From the NCBI RefSeq assembly GCF_019449565.1, contig NZ_JAGRPM010000038.1, positions 248,001 to 312,000 on the forward strand: 64,000 nt of DNA, given 5' to 3'. Below are positions 17,129-26,149 of the stretch, in pieces. This stretch comes from Rhodoblastus sp. (lineage in GTDB: Bacteria > Pseudomonadota > Alphaproteobacteria > Rhizobiales > Beijerinckiaceae). Numbering within the stretch: the first letter of the stretch is position 1; the number at the start of each line of letters is the position of its first letter. The notes under the pieces are model-generated. The model did not search any database. It was not told the DNA's origin and saw only the letters and a program-made list of their open reading frames with translations. The position numbers and the translations under genes are program-made.

Positions 17129-18541
17129 TTAGGCCGGGACGTGGGGGAAGAGTTCCGCCGCCGACACAACCTGATCGCGGAGGGCCTCATATTCTTCCTT
17201 CGTCAGCGGCACGGCGTTGGGATTGCCGAGATCTTCCAACTTCAGGCGATAGGTCTCACGCGCCGAATAGGCTGTGATCGCGGCGATCACCGTCGTCAGG
17301 AGCGTGATCGAACCGACGACGACCGGCACATTCGCAGAGCCTGGAGGGGCGACGGTCGCGAACAGGGCCGGAAGGAAAGCCGTCACCATGGTGCCGATAT
17401 TCTGGGAAATGGCCATGCCTGAAACACGGCGGCGCGTGGGGAAGAGTTCCGGGTAGAAGCTCGGAAAGATCGCGTTATAGCCCTGATAGACCACGCCCCA
17501 CATCAACAGTGACATGCCGATCGCCATCGGAACGCTGTGGATGCTGATGGCGTATAGATAGAGATAAGACAAAAGCCCCGAACCAATCGCGCCGCATATG
17601 ATGGTCGGACGACGACCGATGCGATCAGCGAGATTGCCGACGTGCGGGATCACCAGAACGGCAAGGATGTTGCCCAGCACGGGAATCCACAAATAGACAT
17701 CCGTGCTGAAACCGACGCCATAGCCCGGCTGAACGGCATAAGCGGCGCCGAAGATGGTCGCGACGATCGGAATGACATTCATCAAGGACATCAGGACCAC
17801 GCGCAGCATGTCCGGCCAATGATATTTGAAGGCCTCCACCACCGGAATGCTGGCCACTTCGTCGTGCTTCTTTTCCTCGGAGAAAGCGGGCGTTTCCTCA
17901 ACCTGGCGACGGATGATCCAACCCGCGATGATGACGACAAAGCTGAGCAGGAAGGGAATGCGCCAGCCCCAGCTTTGGAACGCCTCCTTCGGCAGGTAGA
18001 AGGCCAAAGGTAGGAAGACGGCCGCGGCGAGAATTTGTCCGGCCTGAACGCCCTGCAAGGTATAGCTGGCGTAATAGGCGCGGCGCCCGAAAGGCGCATG
18101 TTCGAGAATCATCGAACTCGCGCCGGAGATTTCGCCGGCGACGGCGAAGCCCTGGATCAGGCGCAGGAGGACGAGAAGCAGCGGCGCCAAAATGCCGACC
18201 TGATTATATGTCGGCAGCATGCCGACCGCCATTGTCGAACCGCCCATCAGGAACATGCAGATGAGGAGCACGTTCTTGCGGCCATGGGTATCGCCCCAGT
18301 GGCCAAGAAAGACCGCGCCGATCGGTCGGGCAACATAGCCTACGCCGTAAGTGGCGAGCGACGCGACAATCGCCACGGTGGGATTGGTCGAGGGGAAGAA
18401 AAGCTGCGGAAAGATCAGCGAGGCGGCCGTCGCATAGATGAAGAAGTCATAATATTCGAGGACCGATCCGATCCAGCCGCTGGTCGTCGCTTTCTTGGCC
18501 TGGGATGTGGCGCGCACACCCTGTCCGGCGTTCAAAGTCAT
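17129..18541 (-). CDS. MFS transporter, metabolite:H+ symporter (MHS) family, probable shikimate/aromatic acid uptake
   Basis: The 470-residue permease has about twelve membrane segments. The N-terminus (SGWIGSVLEYYDFFIYATAA) and the loop GHWGDTHGRKNVL are typical of the MHS group that includes ShiA and KgtP; a second GNLADRIGRRPT loop opens the second half. The substrate is inferred from context: it lies beside the shikimate catabolic genes. GGGAGG lies before the ATG at 18541. A TAACATTTTGTTA element about 270 bases upstream is a near copy of the dyads in front of quiC and the porin gene. Confidence 0.85.
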   Translation of the reverse strand: MTLNAGQGVRATSQAKKATTSGWIGSVLEYYDFFIYATAASLIFPQLFFPSTNPTVAIVASLATYGVGYVARPIGAVFLGHWGDTHGRKNVLLICMFLMGGSTMAVGMLPTYNQVGILAPLLLVLLRLIQGFAVAGEISGASSMILEHAPFGRRAYYASYTLQGVQAGQILAAAVFLPLAFYLPKEAFQSWGWRIPFLLSFVVIIAGWIIRRQVEETPAFSEEKKHDEVASIPVVEAFKYHWPDMLRVVLMSLMNVIPIVATIFGAAYAVQPGYGVGFSTDVYLWIPVLGNILAVLVIPHVGNLADRIGRRPTIICGAIGSGLLSYLYLYAISIHSVPMAIGMSLLMWGVVYQGYNAIFPSFYPELFPTRRRVSGMAISQNIGTMVTAFLPALFATVAPPGSANVPVVVGSITLLTTVIAAITAYSARETYRLKLEDLGNPNAVPLTKEEYEALRDQVVSAAELFPHVPA

Positions 18542-19169
18542 CTAATTTCCTCCCTGAATACGCGTTCTTTATTGCCGGCCTGCTGAGGGGCCGATTGTGC
18601 GGTGGAGCTTGCGCTCCTTGTGGCATTTTCGCGATGAAGACGACGTCGCAACATCCTTCGACGGCGCCCGGGACGAGGCCATTGAAAATCGCGGCAATTG
18701 AAGCGGCAAAGCGGCGGAAATGGACTGCCGGGATGCGCATCGTCATCACATGTTCAAAAAATGCTAGCGAGCGCCACGAAGAAAGAAAATGACCAATATT
18801 GGCGCGCGATTTAACATTTTGTTATGTCCCGGAGCGGCGAACCTTCCGAACCTTCCCTTCCTCGCGGTTTGCCCATCGCGCCGCCGCGCGAGAAAGGCTT
18901 GGCAGGGGGGCGGGGCGAGGTTCTCCGTCGCCTTGAGCAGGTGCTCGGCGAGCAAGTCGATGGGCTGAAACTGGGGCATTCGACGCGGACGAAACGCAGG
19001 GACGCGTCTTGGAGGTCCAGATCTTCGACGGCATGGGCCTATGCCAGGATCTGCCGATCCAAAGTGCGCCGCTTCGCCAACGCTCGGACGGCGATGAAGA
19101 ACGACAAAAACCTGCTCGACATCGCTTTCTGAATGTCGTGCTCCGGCGCGTCCTGCGCGCCGGGCTCAT
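18542..19169. other. gene-poor interval upstream of the MHS transporter
   Basis: No convincing gene was found in these 628 bases. The stretch holds the transporter promoter, the dyad at 18812-18824 and, on the minus strand, a 44-codon frame (19039-19173) whose ATG overlaps the aroK stop. That frame has no ribosome-binding site of its own and no recognisable product. The left part (18600-18790) is richer in A+T than the surroundings. Confidence 0.5.
18812..18824. promoter_or_regulatory. imperfect copy of the TAACATNATGTTA dyad upstream of the MHS transporter
   Basis: TAACATTTTGTTA differs from the dyads at 21763 and 39291 at one position outside the centre. It has the T-N11-A form of LysR-type sites. 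It lies about 270 bases upstream of the transporter start, which is far for an activator site. Confidence 0.4.
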
Positions 19170-19778
19170 TCATGGCGGCGGCGTTTTTTCGAAGGCGTTC
19201 AGCAGCGCGAGACAAATCCGGTCGATGACTGAGGCGTGCGACGCCTTGTCTGACGGGACATGGAGATCGGCCTCGGCATAGGCGGGGCGCCGCTCCTGCG
19301 CGTATTTTTCCAAAGTTTCTATGACATTCCCGCACATCAGAAGCGGGCGGGTGTTGCGCCGCCGGACACGCTCGGCGAGCACCCCCATTTCGGCGTCGAG
19401 CCAGATGGAGATTCCAGCGGCTTTGACATTGCGCCGCGTCTCCGCATCAAGAAAAGCGCCGCCGCCCAGAGCCAGCACCTGCCCCGGCTGGCCCAGCAAA
19501 CGCGCGATGACTCTTCTTTCGGCGGCGCGGAATCTTTCCTCGCCGAGCGCCGCGAAAATTTCGGCCACGCTCATCCGCGCGGCGTCCTCGATGGCGCTAT
19601 CGGCGTCGATGAAAGGGCGCCCGAGCCTTTCAGCGAGGCGCCTTCCGACTGTTGATTTACCCGCGCCCATCATGCCCACAAGGACCAGCGAGCGATCGCC
19701 AAGCAGGCGCAATAGCCGGTCGACGTCTGGACGACCGCCGCTTGGAAGACTGGCGCCCGGGCGCCCTGTCGCGTCCAT
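19170..19778 (-). CDS. aroK: shikimate kinase
   Basis: The 202-residue protein has the family P-loop GMMGAGKSTVGRRLAERLG near residue 35, the shikimate-binding DADSAIE near 58, GGGAFLD near 104, and the lid/adenine region RRNTRPLL near 139. It phosphorylates shikimate at the 3-hydroxyl. Its ATG overlaps the stop of the quiC-type gene (TGATG), so it is translationally coupled to a catabolic enzyme. This is unexpected for a biosynthetic kinase, and no aroB follows. It may be a second, cluster-specific kinase or the only one in the genome. Confidence 0.92.
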   Translation of the reverse strand: MDATGRPGASLPSGGRPDVDRLLRLLGDRSLVLVGMMGAGKSTVGRRLAERLGRPFIDADSAIEDAARMSVAEIFAALGEERFRAAERRVIARLLGQPGQVLALGGGAFLDAETRRNVKAAGISIWLDAEMGVLAERVRRRNTRPLLMCGNVIETLEKYAQERRPAYAEADLHVPSDKASHASVIDRICLALLNAFEKTPPP

Positions 19779-21673
19779 CAGTGTTTTGGCACCGCCAGAT
19801 TGCGCGCGAACCGTGTCTGCGCCGCCAGTCGAACTGGCGCGTTGGGAGCGCCAAAGCCGGAATAATTATGCCTCTGCACGATTTCGAAAAAGAATCGGTC
19901 GTCGAATGTCTTGGTGTAGAGCTGGAAATATTCGCCAACCTCATCGCGGTCATACATGATGCCGCATTCGGACATTTGCTCGATCAGAGCAGGACTGAGC
20001 TGAAAGCGGGCGACGAGGTCGTCGTAATAATTTTTCGGAATCGGCAGCAGATCGAGACCATTCGCCTTGATGCGCCGCCCCGCGGCGAAAATGTCGGCGG
20101 TCGCCAGCGCCAAATGCTGCATGCCGGAACCGAAAAATTCCTCGATGAAGCGGCCGGCCAGGGTACGCATGCTCTGCGCCCCGTTGAGCGCCAGCCGCAA
20201 GGCGCCATCTGTCGTCTGCACGACCTGGCTGCGGATCAGGCCGACCGGATCGGCAATGTCCTGGCCGGGCAATTTGTCGACATTGAAGATCGAGGTGAAG
20301 AACAGGATCCACGAGAGCATTTCGTCATATTCCGTTGAATAGGACATATGATCGATCTGCCGCACCATGGCGCCCTGCCCGGCCGCTTCAGGCTCGGCGT
20401 GGAAGTCCACGGACCAGAGATCCTTGAGATTGCTTTTGTCATCGATGAAATAGATCAGGCTGCCGCCGATGCCGCGAATGGCCGGAATTTCCAGCTCACC
20501 CTGAACCACGGCCTGCATGAATGGCTCCGCCATCAGCGATTCCGCACGTTTCGCGACCGCTTTGGCGTCATCCACCGCCAGACCCACGGCGCAAACCGAA
20601 GGGCCGTGATTGATATAGAAGGAATGGGCAAAACCCTCGGGATCCTTGTTCAGGACAAGATTCACGCCGCCCTGCCGCCACAGCGCGACATCCTTTGAGC
20701 GATGGCGCCCTGCAATATGGAAGCCCAGCGCCCGCAATAAACTTTCAAGCTCGGTCGCATCGGCCTTGCTCACGGCGAATTCGATGAATTCCACGCCCTT
20801 GACCTCAGCCTTCGGCGGCAGAGCGACGGGCTGCGCGACCGTTGCGGACGCCGCCGTTTTGCCGGCGCGGAGCTGATCCATCAGATAGATCAGCGAACGC
20901 TTGCCATCGACTGCGACGCTGCGCGCCGAACCCGAGCGGAACTGGTCGTTGAAGATCTCCAGCGAAATGACGCCGTCATAGCCGGTAGCCTGAACATTGC
21001 GCATGAAGCCGAGAACGTCGAGATCGCCCTGCCCCGGCATGTTGCGGAAATGGCGGCTCCACGAAAGATAGTCGAGCTGCAGCTTCGGCGCATCGGCGAG
21101 CTGGACAATGAAAAGTTTTTCCTTGGGGATCGACGCGATGCTCTCGACCGGAATGCCGCGCGACAGCGTGTGGAAGGAATCCAGGATCAGCCCTACGGCA
21201 GGATGATCGGCGCGACGGACGATTTCCCAAGCGTCACGATGGTCGTGGATAAGAGGCGCCCAGGCAAGCGCCTCATATCCGACGCGCAATCCACGCTTGG
21301 CGGCGCGCTCGCCTAATTCGCGGAAATCGGCGGCCGCCCGTTCGAGGCCCGGCAACGCATGGGGCGAAAGGCTCGAGCAAACAAGCATCAGATCAGCGCC
21401 AAGTTCGCCCATCACATCGAACTTGCGCTCGGCGCGCTCGAAAGCCTGCGTACGAAAAGGTTCAGGCAGGCCTTCAAAATCACGGAAGGGCTGGAACAGG
21501 GTCAATTCCAGTCCGGCGTCGCGGACCATTTTGCCGACGTCGCGCGGCGAATAAGCGGTCGAGATGAAATCGGCGTCGAAGATTTCCACGCCGTCAAAAC
21601 CGGCGCGGGCGATGGCCGCGAGCTTTTCCGGCAATTCGCCGCTGACCGAAACAGTTGCGATCGACGTTTTCAT
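19778..21673 (-). CDS. quiC: 3-dehydroshikimate dehydratase fused to a 4-hydroxyphenylpyruvate dioxygenase-like domain
   Basis: The enzyme turns 3-dehydroshikimate into protocatechuate. Residues 1 to about 280 form an AP-endonuclease-type TIM barrel (FDGVEIFDADFI, LILDSFHTLSRG, FIVQLADAPK, GVISLEIFND), which carries the metal and active site. Residues about 300-631 are a vicinal-oxygen-chelate HPPD-like half (VEFIEFAVSK, IDHMSYSTEYDEML, FFEIVQRH near the end). This fusion and length match QuiC1 and QsuB. The chosen start is the ATG at 21673, where the conserved MKTSIATVSVSG begins. The ribosome-binding site is weak. Confidence 0.93.
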   Translation of the reverse strand: MKTSIATVSVSGELPEKLAAIARAGFDGVEIFDADFISTAYSPRDVGKMVRDAGLELTLFQPFRDFEGLPEPFRTQAFERAERKFDVMGELGADLMLVCSSLSPHALPGLERAAADFRELGERAAKRGLRVGYEALAWAPLIHDHRDAWEIVRRADHPAVGLILDSFHTLSRGIPVESIASIPKEKLFIVQLADAPKLQLDYLSWSRHFRNMPGQGDLDVLGFMRNVQATGYDGVISLEIFNDQFRSGSARSVAVDGKRSLIYLMDQLRAGKTAASATVAQPVALPPKAEVKGVEFIEFAVSKADATELESLLRALGFHIAGRHRSKDVALWRQGGVNLVLNKDPEGFAHSFYINHGPSVCAVGLAVDDAKAVAKRAESLMAEPFMQAVVQGELEIPAIRGIGGSLIYFIDDKSNLKDLWSVDFHAEPEAAGQGAMVRQIDHMSYSTEYDEMLSWILFFTSIFNVDKLPGQDIADPVGLIRSQVVQTTDGALRLALNGAQSMRTLAGRFIEEFFGSGMQHLALATADIFAAGRRIKANGLDLLPIPKNYYDDLVARFQLSPALIEQMSECGIMYDRDEVGEYFQLYTKTFDDRFFFEIVQRHNYSGFGAPNAPVRLAAQTRFARNLAVPKH

Positions 21674-21762
21674 TGGGCGCTCGTTCGTCGTACAGGCTAC
21701 GATTTCCAATGTGACTACAATGCCGCCACGCCGCCCGCGATTACCAAGTCCGATGCGGTCGC

Positions 21763-21775
21763 TAACATGATGTTA
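21763..21775. promoter_or_regulatory. TAACATNATGTTA dyad upstream of quiC
   Basis: TAACATGATGTTA is a perfect 13-base dyad of T-N11-A type, about 90 bases before the quiC ATG. The same element with A in the centre lies upstream of the porin gene (39291-39303). Confidence 0.55.
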
Positions 21776-21799
21776 TCATTCGCGGCCCGATCACACGAT

Positions 21800-22729
21800 T
21801 CATGTCATCTTATTTCCGCTGTGCTGGAACAGATTGACGAATAAGGCGCGCAACCAGCGCGAGGCTAAATCGTGATGATTGCGGGCATGCCAGAGCTGCT
21901 TGACCTGAAAGCTTTCTATTTGGATAGGGCACGGGTAAACGGCAAGTCCGTGAATTTCCGCCAAGGTCTCGCCAATATGGCGCGGCAGGGTGGCGACGAG
22001 GTCGGCGCCTGAAACAAGTGCGCCGAGACCCAAAAAGCCGGGAAGCGTCAAAGCCGTTCGACGATGAACATCGGCGGCCGCCATGGCTGTTTCGATCAGG
22101 TCGTAGCCGGTGCCGCGCTCGATGACGACATGGGCTTCGGCCTCGTAATCGGCGCGGGTCATGCCGCCGCGCACGCGCGGATGCGCCGCGCTGACGAGGC
22201 AAACCCAATCCTGCATGTAAAGCGTTTGCTGGAAGAAGCCCGCGCCAAGCTCCGGGATCAAACCGACGGCCAGGTCTGCTTCGCCGGACAGCAGCCGCGC
22301 TCCGGCGCTGGCGTCGTTCTGCAAGGCCTCGACGCTGACGCCCGGAGCCTGCGCCCGCAATTGCGCCAGCAGTCTGGGCAGCAAGGTAATATGGCTTGAA
22401 TCCGTCATGCAGATGCGAAAGCGCCGCTTTGCCGTCGCCGGGTCGAAGGTCGGCGCCGTTTCGGTCAGTTGGCGCAAATTCTCGATGGCGGCGCGCGCTG
22501 GGCCAATCAAACTTTCCGCGCGCGGCGTCGGCTCCATGCCTATCGGAGTGCGGACGAACAGAGGGTCCTGCAATTCCTGCCGCAGCCGGTTGAGCCAGAT
22601 GCTGACCGTTGGCTGGGCCTGTCCGAGCTGCGCCGCGGCGCGCGTCACGGAGCGGGTGGCGTAGAGCGCATCGAACAGACGCAGCAGCTTCTCATCAAGC
22701 AGGGCGCCCTGCGGTTTCTCAATTCCCAT
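21800..22729 (-). CDS. LysR-type transcriptional regulator of the shikimate catabolic genes
   Basis: The protein (about 310 aa) has an N-terminal winged HTH (LLRLFDALYATRSVTRAAAQ in part, then LGQAQPTVSIWLNRLRQ) and a LysR substrate-binding domain from about residue 95 (RFRICMTDSSHITLLPRLL). The substrate domain resembles the group that includes NahR-, NodD- and LinR-like regulators. It lies between quiC-aroK (downstream, same strand) and the divergent aroE-type gene, which suggests control of both. Possible starts are the ATGs at 22744 and 22729. I favour 22729 because of a GGGGCGG six bases before it, with low certainty. Confidence 0.88.
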   Translation of the reverse strand: MGIEKPQGALLDEKLLRLFDALYATRSVTRAAAQLGQAQPTVSIWLNRLRQELQDPLFVRTPIGMEPTPRAESLIGPARAAIENLRQLTETAPTFDPATAKRRFRICMTDSSHITLLPRLLAQLRAQAPGVSVEALQNDASAGARLLSGEADLAVGLIPELGAGFFQQTLYMQDWVCLVSAAHPRVRGGMTRADYEAEAHVVIERGTGYDLIETAMAAADVHRRTALTLPGFLGLGALVSGADLVATLPRHIGETLAEIHGLAVYPCPIQIESFQVKQLWHARNHHDLASRWLRALFVNLFQHSGNKMT

Positions 22730-22745
22730 GTCCAGCCGCCCCATT

Positions 22746-22760
22746 ATTGCGAAACGCAAT
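22746..22760. promoter_or_regulatory. LysR-type dyad before the regulator gene
   Basis: ATTGCGAAACGCAAT is a perfect dyad (ATTGC-N5-GCAAT) with the T-N11-A core of LysR sites. It lies just upstream of the regulator start and 145 bases before the divergent aroE-type gene. An autoregulatory and activating role is inferred. Confidence 0.5.
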
Positions 22761-22904
22761 AAAGTTCATTGCAGCTGTTGCCTAGTCAATAGGGGAGGAC
22801 GACGGATAATGACGTCGCCAAGCCGCTGACTGCAGCGACACGGCGCTAAGCCGAAAGTGAAAAGGCGGGGCGCCCGTGGCTTCGCTCAAGCAAGAGGCGC
22901 TCGC

Positions 22905-23735
22905 ATGACCGACCTTTACGCCGTCATCGGCAATCCCATCGGCCACACCAAATCGCCAACCATTCACAAGGCTTTTGCGGCGCAGACCGGACAGGATCTC
23001 GACTATATCGCGATTGAGGGAACCCTTGGCGGGTTCGCCGCCGATGTCGATCACTGGCGTGCGAAGGGCTTGCGTGGTCTGAACATCACCGCGCCATTCA
23101 AGCTCGACGCTTTCGCCTATGCCGACCGTCTTGACGATCAAGCCCGGCGGGCAGGCGCCGTCAATTGCCTGACCTTCGACGAGCAAGGCGCGGAAGGGTG
23201 CAATTACGACGGAATTGGTCTGGTGCGAGACATTGTCGTCAACCTCGGCGTTCCGATGAAAGGGCGCCGCATCCTGCTGCTCGGAACTGGCGGCGCTACG
23301 CGCGGCGCTCTGGCGCCTTTCCTGGCGGAAGAACCCACTGAACTGGTGCTGGGCCATCGCTCTCCAGAACAGGCGGCCGCTCTCTGCGCCGCCTATGCCG
23401 GAAACGGCGCATTGGTGGCGGCCGATTACGCATCCCTGGAAGAAGAGCGCGGCGCCGGCTACGACCTTGTGGTCAACGCGACTTCGGCAAGTCTCTTCGG
23501 TCGGTCTCCACCGGTTCCGGCGGGCGTCTTCCGTACTGGCGGGCTGGCCTATGATCTGGCTTACGGCAAGGGGCTGACCCCGTTCCTGCGCCTGGCGAAA
23601 GAGGCGGGCGTGCAGAAAATCGCCGATGGAGTCGGCATGTTGGTCGAACAGGCGGCGGAAGCCTTCGAGCATTGGCGCGGCATCCGCCCCCACACCAATG
23701 AAATGATCGAAAAGCTGACTATTCCGCTGGTCTGA
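22905..23735 (+). CDS. aroE: shikimate dehydrogenase family protein (first copy)
   Basis: The enzyme interconverts shikimate and 3-dehydroshikimate with NAD(P). The 276-residue protein shows the substrate site ([19 protein letters not shown] in part, [13 protein letters not shown] with the catalytic lysine near 65, [12 protein letters not shown] with the aspartate near 103). It also has the nucleotide loop [13 protein letters not shown] near 130 and NATSAS near 205. I chose the ATG at 22905, which follows GAGG and gives the normal N-terminus; 16 upstream in-frame codons are not family-like. It is the first gene of the rightward unit aroE-aroQ-shikimate dehydrogenase 2-permease-hydrolase. Confidence 0.93.
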   Translation: MTDLYAVIGNPIGHTKSPTIHKAFAAQTGQDLDYIAIEGTLGGFAADVDHWRAKGLRGLNITAPFKLDAFAYADRLDDQARRAGAVNCLTFDEQGAEGCNYDGIGLVRDIVVNLGVPMKGRRILLLGTGGATRGALAPFLAEEPTELVLGHRSPEQAAALCAAYAGNGALVAADYASLEEERGAGYDLVVNATSASLFGRSPPVPAGVFRTGGLAYDLAYGKGLTPFLRLAKEAGVQKIADGVGMLVEQAAEAFEHWRGIRPHTNEMIEKLTIPLV

Positions 23736-23776
23736 AGCCTCGCGCACGACGCCCGGAAACATCAAGGACGGATAAA

Positions 23777-24229
23777 ATGAGCCGCATCGTTTATCTTCTC
23801 AACGGCCCCAATCTCAACCTGCTCGGCAAACGCCAGCCGCATATCTACGGGCACGAAACCCTGGCCGATGTCGAGCGCGACTGCCGCGCGCTTTGCGCCG
23901 AATTGAAACTCGAGCTCCGCTTCTTCCAGAGCAATCGCGAATATGAATTGATCGACTGGATTCATGAAGCGCGCGACGTCGCAGGCGGGATTGTCATCAA
24001 TCCGGCCGCCTTCACGCATACGTCGGTAGCCCTGCTCGACGCGCTCAATGCATTCGAGCCGCCGATCGTCGAAATCCACATTTCCAACGTCCATAAGCGC
24101 GAGGAATTTCGACACCATTCCTATGTGTCGCTTCGCGCCGACGGCGTGATCGCCGGCTGCGGCACGCAGGGCTATCAACTCGCCCTGCGTCGCATCGCCG
24201 CCTTGATCGACCAGGCTGCGAAAGCCTGA
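23777..24229 (+). CDS. aroQ: 3-dehydroquinate dehydratase, type II
   Basis: Type II dehydroquinase interconverts 3-dehydroquinate and 3-dehydroshikimate. The 150-residue length is typical, and the dodecameric-type motifs are present: [17 protein letters not shown] (usually GxRxPxxYG with the catalytic tyrosine), [31 protein letters not shown] and [20 protein letters not shown] in part. AAGGA lies before the ATG. In this cluster it would act in quinate and dehydroquinate breakdown, though it could also serve synthesis. Confidence 0.96.
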   Translation: MSRIVYLLNGPNLNLLGKRQPHIYGHETLADVERDCRALCAELKLELRFFQSNREYELIDWIHEARDVAGGIVINPAAFTHTSVALLDALNAFEPPIVEIHISNVHKREEFRHHSYVSLRADGVIAGCGTQGYQLALRRIAALIDQAAKA

Positions 24230-24264
24230 AACCGCAACGGACGCGCAAGCGCAGAGGAGAGCAT

Positions 24265-25098
24265 ATGATCGACGGAAAAACCAAGCTGATTCCCCATATC
24301 GGCTATCCGACCGAATCCTTCAAAGCCCCGATGATCTACAATCCCTGGTTCGAAAGCCGGGGCATCAACGCCATTGTCGCGCCCTTCGCGGTTCAGGGCG
24401 CAGACTTCCCAGATGTCCTCAAATCCTTGTTTCGCTGCGGCAATGTTATCGGCGCGCTCATCACCATGCCGCACAAGGTCGCGGTGACGAAGCTGGTCGA
24501 CGAGCTGACGGTGACCGCGCAGATCGCAGGATCCGCCAATGCCGTCGTGCGCCGTCCCGACGGCTCGCTGGTCGGCGACATGTTCGACGGCGAAGGCTTT
24601 GCGCGCGGCGTTTTGCGCAAGGGACAGGAGATCAAGGGCAAGAAAGTTCTCGTCGTCGGCAGCGGCGGCGTCGGTTGCGCCATTGCCGCTTCGCTGGCGG
24701 CGGCAGGCGCCGCCGAAATGGGCCTGTTCGATCCCGCGACTGCGTCGGCGCAAGGTCTGGCCGACCGGCTCACAACGCATTATCCCGCCTTGAAAGTCTC
24801 AGTCGGCTCGAAAGATCCCGCAGGATTTGACATCGTCGTCAACGCCACGCCGCTGGGCATGAAAGCGGGCGATCCATTGCCGATGGATGTCGAACGCTTA
24901 GCGCCGACAACTTTCGTCGGCGAAGTGGTCATGAAGGAGGAGCACACGCCCTTCCTGCGCGCTGCTATTGAACGCGGGTGCCGTACCCAGGTGGGAACCG
25001 ACATGCTGTTCGAAATGATCCCCGCATATCTCGAATTCTTCGGCTTCGGCTCGACGACCGCGGAAGAATTGCGCGCGATTGCGCGCCTGCAATACTGA
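24265..25098 (+). CDS. shikimate/quinate dehydrogenase family protein (second copy)
   Basis: The 277-residue protein is a second member of the AroE family, clearly different in sequence from the gene at 22905. It has GALITMPHKVAVTKLVDELT, given in part, with the catalytic lysine near 70. DMFDGEGFARG holds the aspartate near 108, VLVVGSGGVGCAIAASLA is the nucleotide loop near 130, and NATPLGM is near 192. AGGAGA precedes the ATG. The role of two dehydrogenases side by side is probably split between quinate and shikimate. The sequence alone does not settle which does which. Confidence 0.88.
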   Translation: MIDGKTKLIPHIGYPTESFKAPMIYNPWFESRGINAIVAPFAVQGADFPDVLKSLFRCGNVIGALITMPHKVAVTKLVDELTVTAQIAGSANAVVRRPDGSLVGDMFDGEGFARGVLRKGQEIKGKKVLVVGSGGVGCAIAASLAAAGAAEMGLFDPATASAQGLADRLTTHYPALKVSVGSKDPAGFDIVVNATPLGMKAGDPLPMDVERLAPTTFVGEVVMKEEHTPFLRAAIERGCRTQVGTDMLFEMIPAYLEFFGFGSTTAEELRAIARLQY

Positions 25099-25191
25099 AG
25101 CGGGGGCGCCCACCGTCCCCTGACGAAAGCATCCGCCTCTTTGGCGCCGAGCATTCAGGCGCCAATTAAAATCCAAGATCAGGCCCGACGC

Positions 25192-26118
25192 ATGAGTTCT
25201 GTGATCTCCATCACGCTGCCGATTTTCCTGCTCATCGCGCTGGGCTACGCCTCCACGCTCAAAGGCGTTACAACCAAAGACAATATCCGCGGCATTGGCG
25301 TTTTCGTCATCCGCTTCGCACTTCCGGCCCTGATTTTCCGGGCTTTGTCGCAGCGGACCGTCCATGAGATCATGGATGCCAAATATTTGACGGCCTATGC
25401 TGTTGGCTCGTTGATTTCCTTTGCAACCCTGTTCGTCTTCACCCGTTACGCGCAAAAGAAGGGCATCGCCTCGAGCGCCTTGGCCGGACTTGGCGTTTCC
25501 TGCTCCAATAGCGGTTTCGTCGGCTTTCCAATCGCCGCCATGGTTGTCGGACAAAACGCCGTCGTCGCGCTGTCGCTCACCATGATCGTCGAAAATGTCA
25601 TGATGCTCCCGCTGGCCCTTGGCCTGGCCGAAAGTGAAAGCCGCCGCGAAGAGCCCTTGCATCGAATCCTGTTCTTCGTCTTCCGGCGGTTGACGAGCAA
25701 TCCGATGGTGCTCGCTATCATTGCGGGCGCGGCGGCTTCGCTGCTCGATTGGAAGCCGCCAGCAGCCCTGTTCCGGGCCATCGATCTTCTCGCCAACGCC
25801 TCCAGCCCCGCCGCCCTCTTCGCAGTCGGCGGCGCGCTTGCAGGGCTCTCGCTGAAAGGCCTCGGCCTCGATGTCGGCCGCATCGTCGGCGCCAAGCTCG
25901 TCTTCCATCCACTCGCCGTCGGAGGCATGCTCCTTCTGTTGCCCTCGATCGATCCCGACTTCAAAAAGGCCATGATCATCTTTGCGGCCTCGCCCATGCT
26001 GTCGATCTATCCGCTCGTGGCCCAGCCCTATGGCGAAGAGGGCCGGGCGGCGGCGGCGCTGCTCGGCGGAACCTTCTTTTCCTTCTTCACCATTTCGGCG
26101 CTGCTGCTCGCCTTCTGA
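25192..26118 (+). CDS. AEC family (auxin efflux carrier-type) transporter
   Basis: The roughly 309-residue protein has about ten hydrophobic segments in two inverted halves, and matches the AEC family that includes malonate and other organic-acid carriers. Visible marks are LIALGYASTLKG, the NSGFVGFPI motif of the first half near residue 105, and FAASPMLSIYPLVAQPYGE in the second half. The ATG at 25192 gives the family N-terminus (ITLPIFLLIALGY). Its place between shikimate dehydrogenase 2 and an amidohydrolase suggests transport of a hydroaromatic or ring-cleavage acid. Confidence 0.85.
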   Translation: MSSVISITLPIFLLIALGYASTLKGVTTKDNIRGIGVFVIRFALPALIFRALSQRTVHEIMDAKYLTAYAVGSLISFATLFVFTRYAQKKGIASSALAGLGVSCSNSGFVGFPIAAMVVGQNAVVALSLTMIVENVMMLPLALGLAESESRREEPLHRILFFVFRRLTSNPMVLAIIAGAAASLLDWKPPAALFRAIDLLANASSPAALFAVGGALAGLSLKGLGLDVGRIVGAKLVFHPLAVGGMLLLLPSIDPDFKKAMIIFAASPMLSIYPLVAQPYGEEGRAAAALLGGTFFSFFTISALLLAF

Positions 26119-26149
26119 CGGCGCGCCCGCCGCGCCGGAAAGGCATGAT

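Noticed and set aside
18764..19173. Several short frames (44 to 115 codons) between the transporter and aroK
   Set aside because: They overlap each other on both strands and lack ribosome-binding sites or family motifs. The 44-codon frame overlapping the aroK stop was the best but remains unsupported.
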